Positions 35,586 to 41,276 of a DNA stretch of 41,276 nt are shown here, one piece after another; position 1 is the stretch's first letter; every line of letters begins with the position of its first letter. The DNA is taken from positions 1-41,276 of the forward strand of contig CANJJU010000006.1 in the NCBI GenBank assembly GCA_947474815.1, written 5' to 3'. The notes below the pieces were generated by a model. It worked only from the letters and a program-made list of their open reading frames with translations. It had not been told where the DNA came from and made no database searches. The position numbers and the translations under genes are program-made. The stretch comes from Chitinophagaceae bacterium. GTDB lineage: Bacteria; Bacteroidota; Bacteroidia; Chitinophagales; Chitinophagaceae.

Positions 35586-36731
35586 TTAAATCAGACGCTT
35601 AACTTTATTCTCATTGATCACTATCACTCCAGGTCTTTTTCCTTTTTCAAAACTTCCATACATATCATCAATACCCAAAGCCTTTGCGCCATTGATAGTA
35701 GCCCATTGTAACAGTTGACTCATTGATAATGCAGGAAAATGTTTTTTAATAGTATTGATTTCTTCTAAGATACTTAACTGGTTGTTTGAAGCCAAGCTAT
35801 CTGTACCAATAACAATATTACAATCGTGCTTCATAAGATGACTGATCGTAGGCAATGCATTATTGATGTAAAGATTTGCATTTACACACAAACAATAATA
35901 CAATGATGATGTATCAAAATACGAAACAGATTTAATCACATCAGCTTCACTAGTATGCACATTGTGAACAAGGATAGTGGGTTTGCTTTTTTTAAAATAA
36001 GGAATCAAATATTGCAAACTCGTTTTTCCCGGTGGATTAAAAAAGTCGGTGTTTATATTTAATTGATCATAGAGCCTTAAGAAATCTCCTGACTTATCTA
36101 TAAACAATTCGTTTTCTTCAACAGCTTCCTGGTTGTGCATAGAGAGAATAATACTTTCCTCATGTGCTACAATTTTATTTAGCAAGGAAGTTGAAACAGA
36201 ATAAGGAGCGTGCGGAACAATCGAGACGTTTTGTAATTGCGACACAAACTCTTTATACAATTCTTCTATTTGTTGAAACCTAATTTCTGCAACAGCCGGA
36301 GGAAAGCCACTGGTTTCTATAAAATTATAATACTGAAGCCTTGATTTGATTTTTTGAGCAATGGTATGATTGGTATTGCATATATCTCCCACTGCTACAA
36401 TACCATTTTCAAACATTTCATTTTCAGCCGCTTCAATGGCCGATAAGATTTTTTCTTGGGGTGCGTTTCTATGTTTGATTATCTCTAACACAAAATCTAC
36501 TAGGCCGCTTTGCTGCGGAATCACTCCTTTCATATGCGAAAGCTCCAAATGGCAATGAGAATTGACGAATCCAGGGGAAAGAATGCCTTGAAAATGCTGC
36601 ACATCATCCCCTGCATCTTCCCTGTTTACCAGGTCTATTACAGTGCCTGCTTGATCGGTGATAAGCACCGAACTTGGAGCCAATAGCTCCTTTCCTGAAA
36701 AAAATTGATCTGCTGAGAATTTTCTATACAA
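35586..36731 (-). CDS. amidohydrolase of the nucleoside/purine deaminase group
   Basis: A 381-residue metal-dependent hydrolase. The metal site is complete: His59 and His61 in NSHCHLE, His199 in SMHNQEAVEENE and Asp311 in IGTDSLASN. VPHAPYSVS (His174) and the HNVH segment also match the group that contains S-adenosylhomocysteine, guanine and aminofutalosine deaminases and the triazine hydrolases. The substrate cannot be chosen from motifs alone. Aminofutalosine deaminase (menaquinone pathway) and a general SAH/MTA deaminase are both reasonable. No ATG is available in frame before the N-terminal strand, so the start is TTG at 36731. It is convergent with recO and divergent from prfA. Confidence 0.78.
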   Translation of the reverse strand: MYRKFSADQFFSGKELLAPSSVLITDQAGTVIDLVNREDAGDDVQHFQGILSPGFVNSHCHLELSHMKGVIPQQSGLVDFVLEIIKHRNAPQEKILSAIEAAENEMFENGIVAVGDICNTNHTIAQKIKSRLQYYNFIETSGFPPAVAEIRFQQIEELYKEFVSQLQNVSIVPHAPYSVSTSLLNKIVAHEESIILSMHNQEAVEENELFIDKSGDFLRLYDQLNINTDFFNPPGKTSLQYLIPYFKKSKPTILVHNVHTSEADVIKSVSYFDTSSLYYCLCVNANLYINNALPTISHLMKHDCNIVIGTDSLASNNQLSILEEINTIKKHFPALSMSQLLQWATINGAKALGIDDMYGSFEKGKRPGVIVINENKVKRLI

Positions 36732-36732
36732 A

Positions 36733-36759
36733 TTGATTGCTTGAGATAATGTAAATTTG
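36733..36759 (+). promoter_or_regulatory. possible promoter of prfA
   Basis: TTG (36733-36735), a 16-bp spacer, then TAAATTTG (36752-36759), an exact -7 match. The leader to the prfA ATG would be about 87 nt. It overlaps the 5' leader of the amidohydrolase gene on the other strand. Confidence 0.35.
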
Positions 36760-36776
36760 CACCCTTTAATGCCCGG

Positions 36777-36807
36777 TAAAGATATATAGTACTATTGAGT
36801 GTCACAA
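36777..36807 (-). promoter_or_regulatory. possible promoter of the amidohydrolase gene
   Basis: On the minus strand TTG (36805-36807), a 20-bp spacer, then TATCTTTA (36777-36784), one mismatch from TAnnTTTG. The leader to the TTG start at 36731 would be about 40 nt. Confidence 0.45.
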
Positions 36808-36852
36808 CCATAATGAGCCGTGTATCATTAGTACAAAAATTAAAAATACAAT

Positions 36853-37914
36853 ATGTTAGATAAACTAGATGCGATAAAAGCAAAATTTGATAACCTGGGC
36901 GTAGCGTTGACTAATCCTGACATTGTAAGCGACAATAAGAAATTCAGCGCAATGAGCAAGGAGTATAGAAGCTTAGGTAAAATTGTAGACGTACGAAACG
37001 CATATGTTAAGTTGCTAGATGACATCGAATTCAATAAAGAAGTGCTCCACTCAGATGATGAGGAAATGAGGAACATGGCAAAATTTGAGCTTCCTTCCAT
37101 GGAGGAAAAACAAGTGCAATTAGAAAAAGAGATTCGCAACATGCTCATTCCTAAAGATCCTTATGATGAAAAAAATGCTATTCTTGAAATAAGGGCCGGT
37201 ACTGGTGGAGACGAAGCGTCTTTATTTGCCGGGAATCTCTTGAGAATGTATTTAAAATATTGCGAAAAGAAAGGCTGGAAAACTGCGATATTGAGTGAAA
37301 GCGAAGGAACAGTAGGCGGATATAAAGAAGTACAAGTAGAAGTAAAAGGAGATGATGTATACGGCACATTAAAATTTGAAAGCGGCGTTCATCGTGTACA
37401 AAGAGTTCCAGACACAGAAAGCAGCGGACGCGTTCATACCAGTGCTGCTACTGTAGCCCTAATGCCCGAAGCAGAAGAAATAGATTTCGAATTAAAAGAA
37501 AGTGATGTAAAAATGGAAACGGCCAGAAGTGGTGGTGCCGGTGGTCAAAATGTAAATAAAGTAGAAACAAAAGTGTTTCTTACGCATAAACCAACAGGAC
37601 TAGTGGTGGTTTGCCAGACTGAAAGAAGCCAGTTAGGCAATAGAGAAAAGGCAATGGATATGCTTCGCACAAAATTATATGACGAAGAAGTACGTAAAGC
37701 TGAAGAGGCAATCTCTAAACAGCGTAAAAGTCTTGTGAGTACCGGAGATAGAAGTGCTAAAATACGTACCTATAACTATCCGCAAGGGCGTGTTACCGAT
37801 CATCGTATTGGCCTAACTGTCTATAACCTAGACAACGTTCTCAACGGAGAAATTCAGGAGTTTATAGAAGCCTTACAATTTGCAGAAAACGCCGAAAAAC
37901 TTACAACTCAATAA
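36853..37914 (+). CDS. prfA: peptide chain release factor 1
   Basis: Ends translation at UAA and UAG. The 353 residues contain the codon-reading PxT motif as Pro186-Asp187-Thr188 in [17 protein letters not shown] and the catalytic GGQ at 230-232 in [16 protein letters not shown]1-specific features such as [25 protein letters not shown] follow, and the protein ends with a short C-terminal helix. PxT rather than SPF identifies RF1 and not RF2. There is no in-frame stop or frameshift site of the kind seen in prfB. A strong intrinsic terminator lies 27 bp after the stop. Confidence 0.97.
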   Translation: MLDKLDAIKAKFDNLGVALTNPDIVSDNKKFSAMSKEYRSLGKIVDVRNAYVKLLDDIEFNKEVLHSDDEEMRNMAKFELPSMEEKQVQLEKEIRNMLIPKDPYDEKNAILEIRAGTGGDEASLFAGNLLRMYLKYCEKKGWKTAILSESEGTVGGYKEVQVEVKGDDVYGTLKFESGVHRVQRVPDTESSGRVHTSAATVALMPEAEEIDFELKESDVKMETARSGGAGGQNVNKVETKVFLTHKPTGLVVVCQTERSQLGNREKAMDMLRTKLYDEEVRKAEEAISKQRKSLVSTGDRSAKIRTYNYPQGRVTDHRIGLTVYNLDNVLNGEIQEFIEALQFAENAEKLTTQ

Positions 37915-37941
37915 ACCAGACAATTTTATAACATTATTACA

Positions 37942-37966
37942 AAAGCAGCCTATGGTTGCTTTTTTT
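37942..37966 (+). terminator. intrinsic terminator of prfA
   Basis: AAAGCAGCC (37942-37950), loop TAT, GGTTGCTTT (37954-37962): a nine-base-pair stem with one G-U pair, running into a tract of seven T. Confidence 0.75.
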
Positions 37967-38085
37967 ATTACATTAAGAATCTTTGGAGTTTCTTAACAAT
38001 TATAGAGTTTTCGGGCATATTCTTTGCAAACAATATATAGAAGAAAATGGTTAATTTTTTTCATACGCAGTTAGTTTTGGTAACC

Positions 38086-38112
38086 GGCCTCTGTTTCTAC
38101 AGGGGCTTTTTA
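38086..38112 (+). terminator. second terminator-like hairpin before tatC
   Basis: GCCTCTG (38087-38093), loop TTTCTA, CAGGGGC (38100-38106): seven base pairs with one G-U, followed by six T. There is no annotated gene between it and the prfA terminator, so it may end a small RNA or attenuate transcription toward tatC. Confidence 0.6.
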
Positions 38113-38155
38113 ATTGTTAAAATAGCATACAGCACAATAGACAAAGCTCATTAAC

Positions 38156-38187
38156 TTGTATTTTAAATAGAAATGGCATTACCTTTA
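38156..38187 (+). promoter_or_regulatory. possible promoter of tatC
   Basis: TTG (38156-38158), a 21-bp spacer, then TACCTTTA (38180-38187), one mismatch from TAnnTTTG. The predicted leader to the ATG at 38220 is about 26 nt. Confidence 0.4.
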
Positions 38188-38219
38188 CGCATAGAATAAT
38201 TTCACCATTTAGCAGGTTA

Positions 38220-39056
38220 ATGAGAAATACACAAAGCAAGGCCGAAATGACTTTCATCGATCATCTAGAAGCATTAAGATGGCATCTAGTTAGAGCAATG
38301 ATAGTTTGGCTAACAGCAGCTATTGCCATTTTTATTAAAATAGATTGGATTTTTGACAATATTATTTATGCCCCTGCGCACAATGATTTTGTTACGTATG
38401 GATTTCTTTGTAATCTAGGCCATCAGCTACATTTAGGAGATTCACTTTGCATGCCCCCTATCAATATTCAATTGCAAGGCAATACCATCAGCGGACCATT
38501 TATGTCAGCTATGTCAATTTCTATGATTGGCGGCTTGATCCTTGCATTCCCCTATTTATTTTGGGAATTGTGGAAATTTATTAAGCCTGCACTTTCTCCG
38601 AAAGAATTAAAATACTCAAGAGGAAGTATTTTTTGGGTATCACTTTGTTTTTTTACAGGCGCAGCATTCGGATATTATTTATTGGCACCTTTTACTTTTA
38701 ATTTTCTCGCAAATTTTACATTGGGAACACAAGGCGCTTATAAATACATGCCTACGCTTGATGACTATATTGATTCTTTAAACAACATCATCTTGGGTTG
38801 TGGAATCTCTTTTGAATTACCTGTAATGGCGTATGTATTGGCTAAAATTGGGTTAATTACAGCAAATTTTCTTAAAACATACCGCAAGTACGCATTTGTA
38901 ATTATACTAATTGTAGCAGCCATTATTACTCCTTCTCCCGATTGGACAAGTCAAATTATTGTAGCAGTGCCATTATTGTTGTTGTACGAAATCAGCGTAA
39001 TAATTACTGCCAGAGTTGATAAACAAAAAAGGAAAGAGGAAAAACAATGGAGCTGA
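38220..39056 (+). CDS. tatC: twin-arginine translocase subunit TatC
   Basis: The signal-peptide receptor and core of the Tat system, which moves folded proteins across the inner membrane. The 278 residues start with the conserved cytoplasmic FIDHLEALRWHLVRA. The first periplasmic loop is longer than in E. coli and contains two Cys (FLCNLGHQLHLGDSLC). The second conserved cytoplasmic block FPYLFWELWKFIKPALSPKE comes before the middle helices, giving six membrane segments in all. The tail is basic (KQKRKEEK). tatA/tatB are not in the window. rpiB follows after 52 bp. Confidence 0.94.
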   Translation: MRNTQSKAEMTFIDHLEALRWHLVRAMIVWLTAAIAIFIKIDWIFDNIIYAPAHNDFVTYGFLCNLGHQLHLGDSLCMPPINIQLQGNTISGPFMSAMSISMIGGLILAFPYLFWELWKFIKPALSPKELKYSRGSIFWVSLCFFTGAAFGYYLLAPFTFNFLANFTLGTQGAYKYMPTLDDYIDSLNNIILGCGISFELPVMAYVLAKIGLITANFLKTYRKYAFVIILIVAAIITPSPDWTSQIIVAVPLLLLYEISVIITARVDKQKRKEEKQWS

Positions 39057-39108
39057 TAATTGATATCAATAATATTTCTGATAATTTTTAACATCAAAGT
39101 AATTTAGT

Positions 39109-39558
39109 ATGAATGTATTCGACCATTCCAAACCAATTGCAATTGGGTGCGATCATGCAGGTTTTGATTGCAAGCAAACATTGATCTCATATTTAGAAAA
39201 AGAAGGTTTGCTATTTAAAGATTTTGGAACATTTAGCAAGGAATCGGTAGATTATCCCGACTTCGCACATCCCGTTGCAAATGCAGTAGAACAAGGGGAT
39301 GCTTCTTTTGGAATTTTACTTTGTGGAAGTGCCAACGGCGTTGCTATTACAGCAAACAAACACAGGGGAATTAGAGCAGCTATTTGCTGGGCAGAAGAAT
39401 TAGCCCTATTGGCAAGAAAACACAATGATGCAAATATTATCTGCATCCCGGCAAGATTTATTCAAGAAGGCGATGCCGAAAGAATGGTTAAACTATTTAT
39501 GAGCACTTCTTTTGAAGGTGGCAGACACGAAAACAGAACCAATAAAATCCCTTGCTAA
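39109..39558 (+). CDS. rpiB: ribose 5-phosphate isomerase B
   Basis: Interconverts ribose 5-phosphate and ribulose 5-phosphate in the pentose phosphate pathway. The 149 residues show IGCDHAGFDCK (Asp15, His16), DFGTFSKESVDYPDFAHPVA, and the catalytic Cys72 in LLCGSANGVAITANK. The RHENRTNKI tail is typical of RpiB. The Cys at the catalytic position distinguishes true RpiB from the LacA/LacB branch only in part, but the whole pattern favours RpiB. The M28 peptidase gene begins 21 bp downstream. Confidence 0.93.
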   Translation: MNVFDHSKPIAIGCDHAGFDCKQTLISYLEKEGLLFKDFGTFSKESVDYPDFAHPVANAVEQGDASFGILLCGSANGVAITANKHRGIRAAICWAEELALLARKHNDANIICIPARFIQEGDAERMVKLFMSTSFEGGRHENRTNKIPC

Positions 39559-39579
39559 ATAATTATACACAATAGGACC

Positions 39580-41160
39580 ATGAAAAAATTTATCACAACG
39601 AATATCTTGCTATACTGTACAATGATTGTTTTTGCGCAAAACAATCATGCAGAAAAATATGCACCACTAGTAAATGCAGATGGATTAAAAAAGCATTTGA
39701 CTATTATAGCAAGTGATGAAATGGAAGGAAGAGAAACCGGAACAGCAGGCCAAAGAAAGGCAGCAGCGTACATTGAATCGGAATTTAAAAAAATTGGCTT
39801 AAAGCAAGTTGTGGGTCTAAATGGGTACCAGCAGTTTTATCCGCTTAACCAAGACACCCTTGTAAATGCAGTTTTAAATATTGATAATAAAGAGGCGGTT
39901 TATGGAACAGATTTTATTACTCCGTTAAACTTAAATGTAACCAACTCTTTTAAAAGCAATGAAATTGTTTTTGTAGGTTATGGCATCGACGATCCTAATT
40001 ATTCTGATTATGCTAATCTAGATGTGAAAGGAAAAGTGGTGCTTTTTTTTACTGGCGAACCTAAAAAAGAAGGAAAATATTTTATCAATGCAGATGGCCG
40101 TGCTTCAAAATGGAATAGCCCTAGCCTCGTTAAAAAAATAGAAGCCGCCGCACTAAAAGGAGCAGTAGGAATCATTATCGTAAATCCTTCACAAGAAATT
40201 TTTAGCCAAGCTGCTATTGAAAATAGCAAACGGAACAATATTAGTTTTCCAAGAGGGAAAGAAAGTGTATTGAAAATAAATTATGCAATAATTTCTCATG
40301 CATTGGCTCAAAAAATAGCAGGAAATCAGTTTGTTGATTTACTTCAACTTGCTAAAAACAATCAATTATTTAATAGCCCACTAGCGCCATTTAAGAATAC
40401 GATTGAATTAAATTATTCTAAATATTCAAATATTATCAACGCAAGTAACGTAGTAGGCATTGTAGAAGGTTCAGATAAAAAAGATGAATACGTTTTTCTT
40501 ACTGCTCATTACGACCACCTAGGCACACACGATGGAAAAATTTATAACGGAGCAGATGATGACGGAAGTGGAACAGTAACTGTTATTCAAATGGCATCCG
40601 CATTTGCCAAAGCAAAAAAAGATGGCAACGGACCAAGGCGCACAATAGTTTTCATGACAGTTAGCGGGGAAGAAAAAGGATTGTGGGGAAGTGAGTACTA
40701 TTCTGAACACCCCTTTTATCCTACGGAAAAAACATCGGTAGATTTAAACACAGACATGATTGGAAGAGTTGATACAGAGAGAAAAACTGCCGATACTTTA
40801 AATTATGTGTATGTAGTAGGACACGATAAAATTAGTTCAGAACTTCCTATAATCAACGAAGGAATAAATAACAACACAACAAAATTGGTATTGGATTATA
40901 GATTTGATGATCCCAATGACCCTAATCGAATTTACTATCGCAGCGATCATTATAATTTTGCTCGCAAAGGAATACCTGTATTGTTTTTTTATGACGGTAT
41001 GCTTAAATCAGATTACCACAAACCCACAGATGATGTAGAAAAAATAAATTGGCCGCTGTTTGAAAAAAGAGCACAAATGATTTTTTATACCGCATGGGAA
41101 ATGGCAAATCGTGAAAATATGTTAATGCGAGACAAGCCACTACCAACAGGTACGAGGTAA
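39580..41160 (+). CDS. secreted M28-family aminopeptidase-like metallopeptidase with PA insert
   Basis: A 526-residue exported protein with a signal peptide (MKKFITTNILLYCTMIVFAQ). An N-terminal lid (ASDEMEGRETGTAGQRKAAAYI) is followed by a protease-associated insert at roughly 110-280. The M28 two-zinc site comes next: His310 in TAHYDHLG, Asp327 in GADDDGSGT, Glu364/Glu365 in SGEEKGLWGS, Asp392 in NTDMIGR, and a late His in RSDHYNFARKGIPVLFF. All ligands are present, so it should be active, most likely releasing N-terminal residues from peptides outside the inner membrane. There is no C-terminal sorting domain. It shares its direction and close spacing with rpiB. Confidence 0.9.
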   Translation: MKKFITTNILLYCTMIVFAQNNHAEKYAPLVNADGLKKHLTIIASDEMEGRETGTAGQRKAAAYIESEFKKIGLKQVVGLNGYQQFYPLNQDTLVNAVLNIDNKEAVYGTDFITPLNLNVTNSFKSNEIVFVGYGIDDPNYSDYANLDVKGKVVLFFTGEPKKEGKYFINADGRASKWNSPSLVKKIEAAALKGAVGIIIVNPSQEIFSQAAIENSKRNNISFPRGKESVLKINYAIISHALAQKIAGNQFVDLLQLAKNNQLFNSPLAPFKNTIELNYSKYSNIINASNVVGIVEGSDKKDEYVFLTAHYDHLGTHDGKIYNGADDDGSGTVTVIQMASAFAKAKKDGNGPRRTIVFMTVSGEEKGLWGSEYYSEHPFYPTEKTSVDLNTDMIGRVDTERKTADTLNYVYVVGHDKISSELPIINEGINNNTTKLVLDYRFDDPNDPNRIYYRSDHYNFARKGIPVLFFYDGMLKSDYHKPTDDVEKINWPLFEKRAQMIFYTAWEMANRENMLMRDKPLPTGTR

Positions 41161-41161
41161 G

Positions 41162-41176
41162 ATTGCTTGCAGCAAT
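41162..41176. other. weak hairpin between two convergent genes
   Basis: ATTGCT (41162-41167), loop TGC, AGCAAT (41171-41176), with ATTT after it: a six-base-pair stem in the 25-bp gap between the M28 gene and the leftward gene at the edge. It could serve as a shared weak terminator. Confidence 0.3.
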
Positions 41177-41185
41177 ATTTACATA

Positions 41186-41276
41186 TTACCAACCTAATAC
41201 CCAAGCAAAAATTAAAGGTGCTACAATCGTGGCGTCGCTCTCTACAATAAACTTAGGTGTATTGATATCTAATTTA
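41186..41276 (-). CDS. C-terminal fragment, deoxyhypusine-synthase-like
   Basis: A leftward open frame enters from the right edge and ends with TAA at 41186-41188. It gives 29 residues: a start resembling KLDINTPKFIVE, then SDATIVAPLIFAWVLGW. The D-A-[ST]-[IL]-x-x-P-[LI] block close to the C-terminus resembles the end of deoxyhypusine synthase and its bacterial relatives, which act on polyamines or on protein lysines. The assignment rests on this short block only. The rest of the gene lies outside the window. Confidence 0.45.
   Translation of the reverse strand, partial: KLDINTPKFIVESDATIVAPLIFAWVLGW

Larger units (their letters stand above)
37915..38219. other. 305-bp intergenic region between prfA and tatC
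   Basis: It holds two terminator-type hairpins about 120 bp apart (37942-37966 and 38086-38112) and, further on, a promoter-like pair for tatC. Between the hairpins there is a near-match to a -7 element (TA-TTC-TTTG at 38018-38026). No tRNA-like cloverleaf and no convincing protein gene are seen, although a 35-codon frame runs from 38047 to 38154. Confidence 0.6.

Noticed and set aside
38047-38154. 35-codon frame in the prfA-tatC gap, hydrophobic product
   Set aside because: It runs straight through a terminator hairpin and its T-run, and nothing supports translation; chance is more likely in AT-rich DNA.
1-41276. Search for CRISPR arrays, tRNA genes, insertion sequences, phage genes or toxin-antitoxin pairs
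   Set aside because: No spaced direct repeats, cloverleaf-like segments, transposase or integrase motifs, or small paired genes were seen by eye; a short or degenerate element could still be missed.

Overview
The window looks like ordinary chromosome from a Bacteroidota bacterium, most likely of the Chitinophagaceae type (family-level placement is an inference from gene content and protein style). The reasons are AT-rich DNA, weak or absent Shine-Dalgarno sequences, several upstream regions with the Bacteroidota promoter pattern TTG-N~20-TAnnTTTG, a lipoprotein of the DUF4369-plus-TlpA type, the gene order birA / rsfS-ftsH-lutC, and a GH3 glycosidase fused to a serine hydrolase. I see no phage, insertion sequence, CRISPR array, tRNA or rRNA, and no broken gene. 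Every long reading frame is a plausible intact gene except the two cut by the window edges.

Layout. 1-9.1 kb: the truncated GH3/serine-hydrolase fusion, acs (acetyl-CoA synthetase), queA (queuosine), a convergent L,D-transpeptidase, kbl (threonine/glycine catabolism) and lutB (lactate oxidation), closed by a clear intrinsic terminator. 9.2-18 kb: a polysaccharide-deacetylase-like gene, convergent with a leftward run carB-comEC-purH-EamA that has a good promoter upstream of carB. 18-20.3 kb: a secreted M23 peptidase and a bcp peroxiredoxin. 20.3-26.4 kb: birA leftward, and a tight rightward run rsfS-ftsH-lutC-GGCT-lpxH-unknown secreted protein. 26.4-28.5 kb: a leftward run of membrane M23 peptidase, MerR regulator and thioredoxin-like protein. 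28.6-32.4 kb: alaS and a TlpA-like lipoprotein. 32.4-36.7 kb: an RND/MMPL exporter (leftward), recO (rightward) and an amidohydrolase (leftward). 36.8-41.3 kb: prfA, a 305-bp gap with two hairpin terminators, tatC, rpiB, a secreted M28 peptidase, and the tail of a leftward gene resembling deoxyhypusine synthase.

How the genes fit together. Several products act on the cell wall (GH3/serine hydrolase, L,D-transpeptidase, two M23 peptidases, a deacetylase-like protein) or the envelope (LpxH, FtsH, TatC, RND exporter). Others supply central metabolism (acs, kbl, lutB/lutC, rpiB), nucleotides (carB, purH) and translation (alaS, prfA, rsfS, queA). The lactate genes lutB and lutC lie about 14.6 kb apart, and lutA is not in the window.

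I did not find a clear undescribed system. The best leads are the carB-comEC-purH arrangement with a CarB that lacks its regulatory domain, the hairpin-bounded intergenic segment between prfA and tatC, the divergent palindrome between birA and rsfS, the uncharacterised secreted gene at the end of the ftsH run, and the deoxyhypusine-synthase-like tail at the right edge.
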